Source of the DNA: Mycobacterium kyorinense
Lineage (GTDB): Bacteria; Actinomycetota; Actinomycetes; Mycobacteriales; Mycobacteriaceae
Assembly: GCF_001672775.1 (NCBI RefSeq)
Contig: NZ_LZKJ01000196.1
Span: 1-64,000, forward strand
Reading direction: 5' to 3'
DNA length: 64,000 bases
Part shown: piece after piece, positions 50,858-59,307 of the stretch
How positions within the stretch are numbered: position 1 is the stretch's first letter
How the letters are laid out: each line of letters starts with the position of its first letter
Program-made: the position numbers and the translations under genes
Notes under the pieces: generated by a model
Databases searched by the model: none
What the model saw: the letters and a program-made list of their open reading frames with translations, nothing else
What the model was told of the DNA's origin: nothing

Positions 50858-51708
50858 AGTTCGGTATTCCGCTGGCGCGTGCCCATCCAGGCCTGTGGCC
50901 TGAGCTGACCAAGCAGGCCGAGGCATTGGGCTTCGAGTCGGTCTGGCTTCCCGAGCACCTGGTGTTCCCGGTCGCGATGAGCGGTAGTCCGCACCGGGGT
51001 GATGCCCATCCACCGGTTCCGCCGCAGACACCGATTTTCGACGCGCTGAACTACCTGTCGTTTCTGGCCGGTCAGACCGAAACCATCCGCTTGGGCACCT
51101 ATGTCTACAACATCGGCCTGCGCCACCCCTTCGTCAGCGCACGCGCCGCTGCGACCCTGGACATCGTGTCGGGCGGTCGTTTCGACTTCGGTATCGGCGC
51201 GAGTTGGCTGCGCGAAGAGTGGGAGGCGGTCGGTCTGGACTTCGACAGCCGCGGTCCCCGGGTCGACGAGGCATTACAGGTATGCCGGGCGTTGTGGAGC
51301 CAACCCAGTGTTGAATACCACGGCCGTTTCTTCGAATTCGGTGAAGTCATGTTCGAGCCCAAGCCCGTGCAGCCGGGCGGTCCGCCGGTGCACGTCGGTG
51401 GTGATGGCAAGGCCGCGTTGCGTCGGGTCGCACAGCTGGGCGATGGCTGGCTGCCGATGAACCACACCGTGGACCGGATACCGGAGTCGGTGCGCATACT
51501 CACCGGGCTGTGGGCCGAGTATGGCCGCAGCGGCACACCACAAGTCACCACATCCGTGCCGATCTCGTCGGCCGACGATATCTCGCGCGCTGCTGACGCC
51601 GGTATCGACCGGCTCATCGTTGCGCCGTGGCAACGCACCCGCGACGCACTCGAGGGTATTGCTCGTTTCGCCGATCAATACTTCCAGAAAGCCGGGGCGG
51701 CAGGCTAG
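50854..51708 (+). CDS. LLM-class F420-dependent oxidoreductase
   Basis: 284 residues from ATG 50854 (ATGA overlap). Opening KFGIPLARAHPGLWPELTKQAEALGFESVWLPEHLVFP, then IRLGTYVYNIGLRHPFVSARAAATLDIVSGGRFDFGIGASWLREEW. This is the TIGR03619-like Rv2161c-type F420 group. It probably reduces or oxidises an intermediate with F420. It is the last gene of the 43951-51708 operon and converges, with a 59-nt gap, on an SDR gene. Confidence 0.87.
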   Translation: MKFGIPLARAHPGLWPELTKQAEALGFESVWLPEHLVFPVAMSGSPHRGDAHPPVPPQTPIFDALNYLSFLAGQTETIRLGTYVYNIGLRHPFVSARAAATLDIVSGGRFDFGIGASWLREEWEAVGLDFDSRGPRVDEALQVCRALWSQPSVEYHGRFFEFGEVMFEPKPVQPGGPPVHVGGDGKAALRRVAQLGDGWLPMNHTVDRIPESVRILTGLWAEYGRSGTPQVTTSVPISSADDISRAADAGIDRLIVAPWQRTRDALEGIARFADQYFQKAGAAG

Positions 51709-51767
51709 GTTCCGTGGCAATCAGTCCGTCCGACATCCAGCACCGATGAGCCCACGCTGGGGCCCGC

Positions 51768-52592
51768 TTAGTAGTCCCACCCGTGGGCGGCCTGCTCGTC
51801 GAAAGTGCGGTCGATCCGCTCGAACCGGCGCCGGATCGAACCCCGCGACGCCTGGTGCGGTAGGACGTAAAGCCGGTTGGCCAGTATCGCTTCCACCGTC
51901 AGCCCGGCGACCGCATCGGCGTCAAGGACGCCCTCGCCGGCGGTATCCGGGGTCGGAACCGCCTGACGTACCGGGCCACCGTAATCAGTGCTGCGGTTGC
52001 GTTCCGAGTCGCCGATATTGGTTCCGACGAGCATCGGGCACAGCACCGACACCCCGATATCGTTCGCCTTGGCCTCGCGGGCCAACGCCTCGGCGAGCGC
52101 GACCACGCCATATTTGGCGACCGAATACGGCCCGAGGCCGACGTTCGAGACCAAGCCGGCGAACGACGAGGTGAACACCATGTGGCCGCCTTCCCCCTGT
52201 TCGAGGAGCCGGGGCAGGAATGCTTCGACGCCGTGGATCGGGCCCCACAAGTCGACGTCGATCACCCAGCGCCAGTCGTCGTGCGACATCTGCGCGATCG
52301 GCCCGGCGACCGCGACGCCGGCGTTGTTGAAGACCACGTGGACGCGTCCGAGCAGACGAAACGCCTCGTCGGCCAGGTGGATAACGTCGTCGAGGTGGCG
52401 GACATCGCAGACCACGCCGTGCGCGTCGAGGCCTTCGGCGCGCAGTCGCGCGACAGCTTGCTCGAGTGCAGGACCTTCGACATCGCCCAACACGACCGCC
52501 GCACCGCGTCGGGCAAGCTCGCTGGCGGTGGCGAAACCGATGCCACTTGCGCCGCCCGTGATGACCGCGCCCCGACCTTCGAAACCATCCAT
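51768..52592 (-). CDS. short-chain dehydrogenase/reductase
   Basis: 274 residues, ATG 52592. Motifs: GAVITGGASGIGFATASELARRGAAVVLGDVE, HVVFNNAGVAVAGP, VFTSSFAGLVSNVGLGPYSVAKYGVVALAEALA (YSVAK active site) and SVLCPMLVGTNIGDS. The ~55-residue C-terminal extension (LPHQASRGSIRRRFERIDRTFDEQ) is typical of mycobacterial SDRs that handle lipid or terpenoid alcohols. A 52-nt gap separates it from the mycofactocin-type SDR upstream on the same strand. Confidence 0.88.
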   Translation of the reverse strand: MDGFEGRGAVITGGASGIGFATASELARRGAAVVLGDVEGPALEQAVARLRAEGLDAHGVVCDVRHLDDVIHLADEAFRLLGRVHVVFNNAGVAVAGPIAQMSHDDWRWVIDVDLWGPIHGVEAFLPRLLEQGEGGHMVFTSSFAGLVSNVGLGPYSVAKYGVVALAEALAREAKANDIGVSVLCPMLVGTNIGDSERNRSTDYGGPVRQAVPTPDTAGEGVLDADAVAGLTVEAILANRLYVLPHQASRGSIRRRFERIDRTFDEQAAHGWDY

Positions 52593-52644
52593 GGCGAAAC
52601 GTTAACCGATGCCGGATGGCAGCGCGTCGCTTGAGCTGGAGCTC

Positions 52645-53481
52645 TTACTTCAGGCAGCTGCCAGCGTCGACGGGAAGGGGCACGCCGGTGATGTAGCGGG
52701 ATTCGTCGGATGCCAGGAACAGCACCGCGTTGGCGATGTCCTCGGGCTCGACCCAGCCGACCGGCAAGGTGTGCATCATCTGCGCGACGACCTTCATGTC
52801 ATCGGGGCCCGGATTCTCCAGATCCGGCCGGAAGAGTTTCATCGTCCCCTCGTTAAGGAACAATGGCGTGTTCACGTTGGTGGGATGCACTGAGTTGACT
52901 CGAATCATGTGCTGGCCCAACTCGACTGCGAACGTCCGCATCAGCCCCACCACACCGTGCTTGGCGGCCACGTAGTGGCCGGTGTGCGGGTATGCTTTCA
53001 GTCCGCCGACGGAGCTCGTCAAGATGATCGATCCGCCGCGCCCGCCCGCAAGGATATGCGGCACACCGGCTTTCACAGTTTTCCACACACCGCTGAGATT
53101 GACGTCGATCATGTCTGTCCAGTCGCGCTCGCTGGTCTTGTCCAACGTGGCTCCACCGTTGCCGATACCGGCATTGGCGACGATGATGTCCAGCCGGCCC
53201 AGCTGCTCCACACCGGTATCGACGGCGGCTTTCAGCGCATCGTAGTCACGGACGTCGACTTCGGCGGTGTAGACGCGGCGGTTGTGGCCTTTGACAAGAT
53301 CCGCGGTCTCGGCCAGATCCTCGGGCGTGGACAGGGGGATCTGAACGCTGTCGATCTGCTTGCAGATGTCGACCGCGATGATGTCGGCGCCTTCCTGCGC
53401 CAGTCGCACCGCATGCGCCCGACCTTGACCGCGCGCCGCACCGCTGATGAAGGCGACCTTGCCTTCGACCCGTCCCGACAT
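52645..53481 (-). CDS. mycofactocin-coupled SDR family oxidoreductase
   Basis: 278 residues. I chose the ATG at 53481 (GAGG 5 nt upstream); an ATG directly before it is also possible. The cofactor loop FISGAARGQGRAHAVRLAQEGADIIAVDIC and the characteristic insertion CKQIDSVQIPLSTPEDLAETADLVKGHNRRV mark the mycofactocin-dependent SDR group, which keeps its NAD bound and passes electrons to mycofactocin. Active site YVAAKHG. No mycofactocin biosynthesis genes lie in the window. It is downstream of, and co-directional with, a P450 gene, so it may oxidise the alcohol that P450 makes. Confidence 0.9.
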   Translation of the reverse strand: MSGRVEGKVAFISGAARGQGRAHAVRLAQEGADIIAVDICKQIDSVQIPLSTPEDLAETADLVKGHNRRVYTAEVDVRDYDALKAAVDTGVEQLGRLDIIVANAGIGNGGATLDKTSERDWTDMIDVNLSGVWKTVKAGVPHILAGGRGGSIILTSSVGGLKAYPHTGHYVAAKHGVVGLMRTFAVELGQHMIRVNSVHPTNVNTPLFLNEGTMKLFRPDLENPGPDDMKVVAQMMHTLPVGWVEPEDIANAVLFLASDESRYITGVPLPVDAGSCLK

Positions 53482-53526
53482 CATTACCTCGATTTCTGTT
53501 GACGTTTAACTCAAATATGGTGCCAG

Positions 53527-54729
53527 TCAGCGGATCACAGCCGGCATTGCTTCCCATCCCCGCACCGTGGAGGTCGGAGACAACGTGGCGTTGGTCAGGT
53601 CGACGTCCCACTCCGGGAAGCGCTTGAGGATCTCCTCCAGCGCGATCCGCCCTTCGAGCCGAGCCAGCGCCGAGCCAAGGCAGTAGTGCGTGCCGACACT
53701 GAAGGCCAAGTGCTGACGAGCTTCCCGGTGGATGTCGAAAACGTCACCGTCCGGGGGGAATTGACGGTGGTCGCGGTTGGCCGCCCCGATCAGCATCATC
53801 ATCACGCTGCCCTCGGGCACCGTCTGGCCGTAGAACTCGACATCGCGGGTCACATACCGTGCGACGTGCGGCGCCGGCGGCTCGTAGCGCAACAGTTCTT
53901 CGATCGCCCGTGGAATCAACGAATTGTCCTCGACAAGTTGGCGACGCTGGTCCGGATGCTCCGCAAGGACTTTGCCGGTCCAGCCGATCAGCCGGGTGGT
54001 GGTCTCATTGCCGGCCCCGGCCACCACGTTGACATATATGAGCAGTTCGTCGCGGGTGAGTCGGCGGGTAGTGCCGGTCTCATCTTCGAACTCGACGTTG
54101 AGCAATTCGGTCATGATGTCGTCGGACGGGTGCTCCGCCCGCCAGTCGATGTACTGAGCGAAAGCCTCACCGGTGTCGAAGCCGTCCGAGGCGATGGTCA
54201 TCGGTTGGCCGACCTCGGTGCGCATGGTGGCATTCGAGCGGTCCCGAATCGCCTCCTGGTCGTCTTCTGGGATGCCCAAAAGCATTCCGATCACCCGCAT
54301 CGGCATCTGGGCCCCGAGATCGGCGACGAAGTCGAACCGCTCGGCTCCGATCAGCGGATCCAAACAGCGAGCACAGAAGTCTCGGATCTTGTTTTCCAAT
54401 TCGTTGATCTTACGAGGCGTGAACATCCGCGCCAGCAGCTTGCGGTGGACGTCGTGCACCGGGGGGTCTTCGAAAATCAAAACGCCAGAAGGCATTTCCA
54501 TGTTGCTCTTGATCAATTCCAGGATGGCCCCGCGGGCCGAGCTGAAGGTCTGGTAGTCCACCAGAGCGCGGTCGACGTCGGCGAATCTGCTCAGCGCATA
54601 GAAGTCGTGCTCGGAGTTGTAGTACAACGGCGATTCTTCACGCAGCCGACGGAACATTCCGTAGGGATCCGCATTGAGCTCAGGGTTGTACGGGTCGTAG
54701 TAGACGTCACTGGCGGCACTGACTGTCAC
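53527..54729 (-). CDS. cytochrome P450
   Basis: 400 residues, GTG 54729. I-helix VNVVAGAGNETTTRLIGWTG (Asn in place of the usual acidic residue before ET), ExxR helix IEELLRYEPPAPHVARYV, and haem loop FSVGTHYCLGSALARLE with the Cys ligand. The sequence resembles mycobacterial CYPs found near steroid/terpene loci. It lies 45 nt upstream of the mycofactocin SDR on the same strand. An ATTCTC-N7-GAGAAT dyad sits 114-132 nt upstream of its start. The substrate is unknown. Confidence 0.95.
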   Translation of the reverse strand: MTVSAASDVYYDPYNPELNADPYGMFRRLREESPLYYNSEHDFYALSRFADVDRALVDYQTFSSARGAILELIKSNMEMPSGVLIFEDPPVHDVHRKLLARMFTPRKINELENKIRDFCARCLDPLIGAERFDFVADLGAQMPMRVIGMLLGIPEDDQEAIRDRSNATMRTEVGQPMTIASDGFDTGEAFAQYIDWRAEHPSDDIMTELLNVEFEDETGTTRRLTRDELLIYVNVVAGAGNETTTRLIGWTGKVLAEHPDQRRQLVEDNSLIPRAIEELLRYEPPAPHVARYVTRDVEFYGQTVPEGSVMMMLIGAANRDHRQFPPDGDVFDIHREARQHLAFSVGTHYCLGSALARLEGRIALEEILKRFPEWDVDLTNATLSPTSTVRGWEAMPAVIR

Positions 54730-54842
54730 GGATATCGCCTCTCACGGAACCGTGTTCTCACGGGATCTTGCATCCTGTCGCCCCTGAACTCTGTCATCAG
54801 CCGCTATCAGTGTCAATCTCGAATCCATTTCCGACATCTGGA

Positions 54843-54861
54843 ATTCTCTGGTTCAGAGAAT
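54843..54861. promoter_or_regulatory. perfect inverted repeat, N7 type, upstream of P450
   Basis: ATTCTC-N7-GAGAAT, in full ATTCTCTGGTTCAGAGAAT, an 8-bp perfect dyad around GTT. It lies in the 555-bp region between the P450 start and the TetR stop, where the only other content I see is a thioesterase remnant. It is most likely an operator for the P450 promoter. Related N7 dyads occur at 19443 and 63256. Confidence 0.6.
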
Positions 54862-54970
54862 CCAATTCTTGATCGACGGTCGTTGGTGCGATATTCGAAC
54901 ACTGCAATTGCTGCTGTTGCGCGCTGGACGGGTCAGTGGGCTTGGCCCCCAATGCATTCGGCGCCAGGCG

Positions 54971-55236
54971 TCACTGGCTGAAGCGCAGCAGGGCCTCCTG
55001 CGCGTAGGAAGCGACAAGCGAGCCGTCTGCACCCAGCACGTCGCCGCGCCCAAAGCACCGGCCGTGCGCCAACACCGGCCTGTGCTGCCGAGGGCAGGAG
55101 CCAGTCGTCGGTGCGGAACGGGCAAGGTATGGCTGGTCACCGCGGAGGTGAACACCGTCCCGTTGCCGCGTTGGTCGAATCCATCGAGCGGGCGCAGCGC
55201 CGTCCCGATCAGCCTGAGCTGAGCAAGCCCGTCCAC
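54971..55236 (-). pseudogene. remnant of a TesB-like acyl-CoA thioesterase (C-terminal part)
   Basis: Reading the minus strand in three frames in turn gives GTALRPLDGFDQRGNGTVFT and SAVTSHTLP, then FRTDDWLLPS, then HRPVLAHGRCFGRGDVLGAD and GSLVASYAQEALLRFSQ with a stop at 54971. The order and wording match the end of acyl-CoA thioesterase II-like proteins. At least two frameshifts and the missing N-terminal two-thirds show that it is dead. It may be a leftover of a fuller fatty-acyl gene set once next to the TetR gene. Confidence 0.7.
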
Positions 55237-55284
55237 AGATCGGGCATGCCGTGAGTGTAAGTCGGGCTCTCGACTCGGGGTAAC

Positions 55285-56028
55285 CTAATTCTCGGCTGCG
55301 AATCCCCGTGAGCAGAAGTCCCATACCTCGTCGGCGGTGATCGGATGCACGGTCGCGTCGTCCGAACCGCCGCTCGACTGTGCGATGAACATCACCGTCT
55401 GCATCGTCATCGCGGCCATCCGCCGGGGCGGGACGCCGGTGCGCAGTTGCCCGGCGGCGGCCGCCTCTTCCATCAGTTCGGTCAGCAACGCCACCAGCGG
55501 GGCATGAGCGACCTTGACCTCGGCTGGATGGGAGACCAGCAACCTTGGTGCAAAGTCGGTGAACAGCGGCCTTTTAGCAGCGGGATCAGGACGGGATGCC
55601 TCGAAGAGCAGCTCGACGGCGACCTTCAGCCGCTCGAGCGGATCGGAGTGGCTGGCCGTGGCGGCGCGGATCTGGTCAGCAGACCGACTCAACGCGTCCT
55701 CGAACAGGGCAAGCAACAACTCGTGCTTGCCGTCGAACTGCAGGTAGAAGCTGCGCAGCGACTGGCGGGAGCGGTCGACAACCTCTTGGACGGTAAAGTC
55801 CGTGCTGCCCTTTTCGATGATGATTGCCTGGGCGGCATCCAGGAAGCGCTGAACGCGCTGGGCCGCGCGCAGTTTCGCGGTTTTGATCGACCGCTCGACC
55901 GCCCGCTGCTTCCAGGCCGGCTCTTCGCTCGGACTCGTCACCGACGGCTCGGACGGTTGCCGTGAGGGGAGAACATGGTTGGACTGTACCGGAGAACGCC
56001 GTGCCATCGGTGTCTCGCACCCCCTCAC
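55285..56028 (-). CDS. TetR-family transcriptional regulator, candidate regulator of the GAGAAT-N3-ATTCTC sites
   Basis: Up to 247 residues from GTG 56028; ATG 56007 (MARRSPVQSNH) is an equally possible start. A ~45-residue basic, disordered leader precedes the helix-turn-helix domain AAQRVQRFLDAAQAIIIEKGSTDFTVQEVVDRSRQSLRSFYLQFDGKHELLLALFEDAL. The C-terminal domain carries VHPITADEVWDFCSRGF. The divergent palindrome GAGAATACTATTCTC lies 36-50 nt before its start, between it and the acyl-CoA dehydrogenase gene. Two more copies control distant genes, making this protein a plausible regulon repressor. Confidence 0.88.
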   Translation of the reverse strand: MRGCETPMARRSPVQSNHVLPSRQPSEPSVTSPSEEPAWKQRAVERSIKTAKLRAAQRVQRFLDAAQAIIIEKGSTDFTVQEVVDRSRQSLRSFYLQFDGKHELLLALFEDALSRSADQIRAATASHSDPLERLKVAVELLFEASRPDPAAKRPLFTDFAPRLLVSHPAEVKVAHAPLVALLTELMEEAAAAGQLRTGVPPRRMAAMTMQTVMFIAQSSGGSDDATVHPITADEVWDFCSRGFAAEN

Positions 56029-56063
56029 GGACGACGTGTCAGAGATTGTAACTTTCTCACCAC

Positions 56064-56078
56064 GAGAATACTATTCTC
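56064..56078. promoter_or_regulatory. palindromic operator, N3 type, between TetR and acyl-CoA dehydrogenase
   Basis: GAGAATACTATTCTC, a perfect dyad about a central C. It sits between the divergent TetR (minus) and acyl-CoA dehydrogenase (plus) genes, the typical place for autoregulation. It is the same motif as 8920-8934 and 63091-63105; the three differ only in the three central bases. Confidence 0.78.
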
Positions 56079-56138
56079 TTTGCAGTGCTCACGGAAGTAC
56101 AAATGTGGAACTGCGGGCGCCGACGCCGAGGAGTACCC

Positions 56139-57311
56139 GTGCAGCTGACTTTTGATGCCGACGTGGAAGAGTTCCGCTCCGAATTTGTGGCCTTTCTGGA
56201 CGAGCACTTGCCCGACGAGGCCCAAGCCGGCGAGCGGCCCCACTCGTCGTCGCACGTACCGGACTGGGCACGCCGATGGCAGCGGCTGCTGTTCGAGCAT
56301 GGCTGGCTGCTTCCGGGTAACCCACCGGAGTTCGGCGGGCGCAACGCCACCGTCCTGCAGCAATACGTTCACCTCGAAGAGTTGTCGCGGCGACGCGTCT
56401 ATCAAAGCTTCAATCCGCAGGGTGTCGGCATCATCGCCGCGTCGGTGTTGTCATTCGGAACCGACGAGCAGAAGCAGCGCTGGGCGGTGCCGATTCTGCG
56501 GGCCGACATCACGGCATCGTTGGGAATGAGCGAACCGGGCGCGGGCTCCGATCTGGCCTCGTTGCGGACTCGCGCGGTACTGGACGGGGACCACTTCGTG
56601 GTCAACGGGCAGAAGGTGTGGACGTCCGGCGCCCACGACGCCGACGTGCTGCTGACATTCGTGCGCACCGACCCTGATGCGCCAAAACACAAGGGAATCA
56701 GCGTGTTGCTGATCCCTACCGACACTCCGGGCGTGACTCGCCGGCCGTTCGCGTCGGCATCGTATCGCGATGACTTGGATTTCAACGAGGTCTTCTTCAA
56801 CGACGCAAGGGTGCCGGTCGACAACCTGGTGGGCCCGCTCAATCAGGGGTGGCGGGTGGCGAATGGCTCGCTGGGCCACGAACGCACGATGCTGTGGCTG
56901 GGATACGCAGATCGGCTACGAGAACTGATCGTCGATTACCGTCCGTCGGATCCGCTGCAGCGCGACCACTACGCCACCCTGCTAATGGATTCTGAGGCGC
57001 TGCGCCTGCTCGGCTCCGCCGCACTGGCCCGCGCGGACCGCGGCGAGGAGGATGTACCGGGTCTGTCGGTGCTCAAGTTGCTGGGGTCAGAGGCAGTGCA
57101 GGCCGCATCCGAGCACGCGCTTAATGCTGCGGCGGCTGACGGTCTGCTGCACCCCGACGTCACCGGTCCGTTCGCACCGCTGAATTTGGATGCCCATTAC
57201 GGCAGTTGGTTCGATCGCTACTTCCGTAGCTTTGCCGGGACCATCGCCGGCGGTACCTCGGAGATTCAGCGCAACATCATCGCGCAGCGGGTTTTGGGTC
57301 TGCCGCGATAA
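56139..57311 (+). CDS. acyl-CoA dehydrogenase (FadE-like)
   Basis: 390 residues. I chose GTG 56139 (VQLTFDADVEEFRSEF) because GAGGAG lies 6 nt upstream; the frame opens earlier, but that leader has no family match. Motifs: NPPEFGGRNATVLQQYVHLEEL, LGMSEPGAGSDLASLRTRAVLDGDHFVVNGQKVWTSGAHDADVLLTFVRT, and FAGTIAGGTSEIQRNIIAQRVLGLPR. It is single and divergent from the TetR gene, with the N3 palindrome between. It probably dehydrogenates an acyl-CoA made by the neighbouring Rieske pathway. Confidence 0.92.
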   Translation: MQLTFDADVEEFRSEFVAFLDEHLPDEAQAGERPHSSSHVPDWARRWQRLLFEHGWLLPGNPPEFGGRNATVLQQYVHLEELSRRRVYQSFNPQGVGIIAASVLSFGTDEQKQRWAVPILRADITASLGMSEPGAGSDLASLRTRAVLDGDHFVVNGQKVWTSGAHDADVLLTFVRTDPDAPKHKGISVLLIPTDTPGVTRRPFASASYRDDLDFNEVFFNDARVPVDNLVGPLNQGWRVANGSLGHERTMLWLGYADRLRELIVDYRPSDPLQRDHYATLLMDSEALRLLGSAALARADRGEEDVPGLSVLKLLGSEAVQAASEHALNAAAADGLLHPDVTGPFAPLNLDAHYGSWFDRYFRSFAGTIAGGTSEIQRNIIAQRVLGLPR

Positions 57312-57312
57312 C

Positions 57313-57360
57313 CCGCACGAGCGGGTCACCCCGCACGAGGGGGTCACCCCGCACGAGCGT
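57313..57360. repeat. 18-bp tandem repeat, 2.7 copies
   Basis: CCGCACGAGCGGGTCACC (57313-57330) is followed by a copy with one change (57331-57348) and a partial third copy that runs into the hairpin arm at 57354. It begins one base after the acyl-CoA dehydrogenase stop. It probably arose by slippage next to a terminator. Confidence 0.8.
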
Positions 57361-57411
57361 GCGCAAATCCGGCAATTGAGACGGCGTGTCGGCCGGGGAC
57401 ACGCACGCTCG
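57354..57411. terminator. long-range hairpin between convergent acyl-CoA dehydrogenase genes
   Basis: CGAGCGTGCG (57354-57363) and CGCACGCTCG (57402-57411) are perfect 10-bp complements around a 38-nt interior that contains a second small stem (GTGTC and GACAC). It fills the 110-bp gap between convergent genes and most likely stops both transcripts. Confidence 0.6.
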
Positions 57412-57421
57412 CGCAAAAGAG

Positions 57422-58213
57422 TTAGAGGTGTGCCAGCCGCGGGGCGAAACCCTTCGTCCGTAGGATGGCACCGGCCTCGCGGGTGAGTTCCCGTGTGCTG
57501 CCGAGCATTCCGTCCAAGACCAGCGTGCGCTTCACGTGGCGATGCAGCTCGTGTTCGGCGGTGAAGCCGATACCGCCGAGTACCTGTTGGCAGTGCCGCG
57601 CGGTGGTCAGCGCCGCTTGACCGGCCGCGGCCTTGGCCAACAGCGCGCCAAAACCGTCTGGCTCGGCTGCGTCGGCGTGCAAAGTGGCTTCCGCGCCCTC
57701 GATCGCGACGAGCGTTTCGGCGAGCCGATGCCGGATCGCCTGGAACGACGCGACGGGCCGGCCGAACTGCACGCGGTCCAGGGCGTGTTGACGGGCCAGC
57801 GATAACATCGCCCGACTAGATCCGACCAGCCACCAGGCGACCGCGCGCCGCCCGGCGGCCAGCGGCACCGGATGCCCTTCGGCCACACGGTGTATCGGTA
57901 GTTCTTCACCCAGCGTCGAGCTCGCTTGGGCGGTCCGTTCCCAGCGGACCCAACATCCGCCCGCGTAGGGCAGCGCCACGGTGCCGCCGCCGTCATGACC
58001 GGCCGAGCGCAACACGACGTCGTTGAGAATGGGTGCATGCGCTCCGGTTTCGCCAAGGAGCCGGAACACCAAAGAGACTGCAAGATCAGGTGTTTCGTCG
58101 AGCATGTCCAGCCACCCCAGGTCTGCGAGCGCCACATCGAGCTGCTGGCCGGTGATCGCGGTCATGGTCTTGCGGAGCGCGTCTTCTATCAGCTCCAGCG
58201 AGTCGGTGTCCAC
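57422..58213 (-). CDS. acyl-CoA dehydrogenase, short subunit of a heteromeric pair
   Basis: 263 residues from GTG 58213 (AAGGAG 5 nt upstream; a GTG at 58219 overlapping the previous stop lacks spacing). Only part of the fold is conserved: SSRAMLSLARQHALDRVQFGRPVASFQAIRHRLAETLVAIEGAEATL, and HCQQVLGGIGFTAEHELHRHVKRTLVLDGMLGS. The N-terminal half is degenerate, as in the short subunits of alpha2beta2 FadE complexes. It should pair with the 363-residue protein encoded just upstream. It is the last gene of the Rieske operon. Confidence 0.83.
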   Translation of the reverse strand: MDTDSLELIEDALRKTMTAITGQQLDVALADLGWLDMLDETPDLAVSLVFRLLGETGAHAPILNDVVLRSAGHDGGGTVALPYAGGCWVRWERTAQASSTLGEELPIHRVAEGHPVPLAAGRRAVAWWLVGSSRAMLSLARQHALDRVQFGRPVASFQAIRHRLAETLVAIEGAEATLHADAAEPDGFGALLAKAAAGQAALTTARHCQQVLGGIGFTAEHELHRHVKRTLVLDGMLGSTRELTREAGAILRTKGFAPRLAHL

Positions 58214-58215
58214 GC

Positions 58216-59307
58216 TCACTCCTTGCCCAAGTCCAGAAGCCGGCGGGCGATGATGTTGCGTTGAATCTCGGCGGTTCCGCCATAGATGGTCGCCGCGCGT
58301 GAATACAGGAATTCGGTGCGCCAGTCTGACTCGTCGAGCTCGATGACGCCGGGCAGCAGGTCTCGCGCAGTGTCGTATAGCCGCTGTTCGGCGGTGGCCA
58401 GCAACACTTTGTCGATCGAGGTCTCTGGTCCCAGCCGCGTCTGGTCCTCGGCCAACCGATGCTGGGTGGCGCGCGAGCGGCAGCGCAGCGTGTGCAACGC
58501 CAGATATGCCGAGCCCAAAGCGGAGTCGTCCGGATCGGTCGCCTGGGAGATGAGTCGGTCGAATCGCGAATACAGGTAAGCGATCCGCTGCCAAAAGCAG
58601 GTGGAGCGCTCGTAGGGCAGCAGATCCATCGCCAATCGCCAGCCGTCACCCGGATTCCCCAGCATCCGGTTGCCGGGGATCACGACGTCGTCGAAGTACA
58701 CCTCGCAGAACTCGTCGACCCCGTGCATGGTGCGCAGCGGCCGCACGGTGATCCCCGGGGTATCCATGTCGACGAAGAACGCCGTGATGCCGTGGTGTCC
58801 GGGCGCGGTGCGGGTGAGCAGGACACAGCGCGTCGAATACTGCGCGAAGCTGGTCCAGACTTTCTGCCCGTTGACGACCCAGTCGTCGCCCTTGGGGGCA
58901 GCGCGGGTGGACAGCGACGCCAGATCGCTACCGGATCCGGGTTCGGAAAAGCCCTGACACCATTGCTCCCGGCCGGACAGCAGCCGCGGCACCATTTCGG
59001 TGGCGAGGTCGGCCGGTGCATAGTCGATCATTGTCGGGGCCAGCACCTCGACCATCGAGTACGGTCCCGGTTCGGCGAGTCCCCGACCGACGACCTCTTC
59101 ACCGACGATCGCGCGAAGCATTGCGGGACCGCCTAATCCGCCGACCTCGATGGGCCACCCGTATCGCATCCAATCGGCGTCATAGAGTGCGGCATGGACT
59201 CGAGCGAGCTGCCGCATGTGAGCTTCGAGTGAATGCTCCGGCCCCGGAGTCAGGTCGTTGTCGTCGAGCCAGGCGCGCAGATCGGCCCGGAACTGCTCGA
59301 CCTTCAT
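58216..59307 (-). CDS. acyl-CoA dehydrogenase, large subunit of a heteromeric pair
   Basis: 363 residues from ATG 59307 (MKVEQFRADLRAWLDDND), in ATGA overlap with the SnoaL-like gene. Motifs: WPIEVGGLGGPAMLRAIVGEEVV, QGFSEPGSGSDLASLSTRAAPKGDDWVVNGQKVWTSFAQYSTRCVLLTRT, and ATIYGGTAEIQRNIIARRLLDLG. It mirrors the 360/301-residue pair at 10356-12330, indicating a second FadE heteromer in this window. Its substrate probably derives from the Rieske oxygenase substrate. Confidence 0.9.
   Translation of the reverse strand: MKVEQFRADLRAWLDDNDLTPGPEHSLEAHMRQLARVHAALYDADWMRYGWPIEVGGLGGPAMLRAIVGEEVVGRGLAEPGPYSMVEVLAPTMIDYAPADLATEMVPRLLSGREQWCQGFSEPGSGSDLASLSTRAAPKGDDWVVNGQKVWTSFAQYSTRCVLLTRTAPGHHGITAFFVDMDTPGITVRPLRTMHGVDEFCEVYFDDVVIPGNRMLGNPGDGWRLAMDLLPYERSTCFWQRIAYLYSRFDRLISQATDPDDSALGSAYLALHTLRCRSRATQHRLAEDQTRLGPETSIDKVLLATAEQRLYDTARDLLPGVIELDESDWRTEFLYSRAATIYGGTAEIQRNIIARRLLDLGKE

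Noticed and set aside
53497..53520. TTGA-N8-TCAA dyad before the mycofactocin SDR
   Set aside because: It is short, AT-rich and in the narrow space between two same-strand genes; not clearly above chance.
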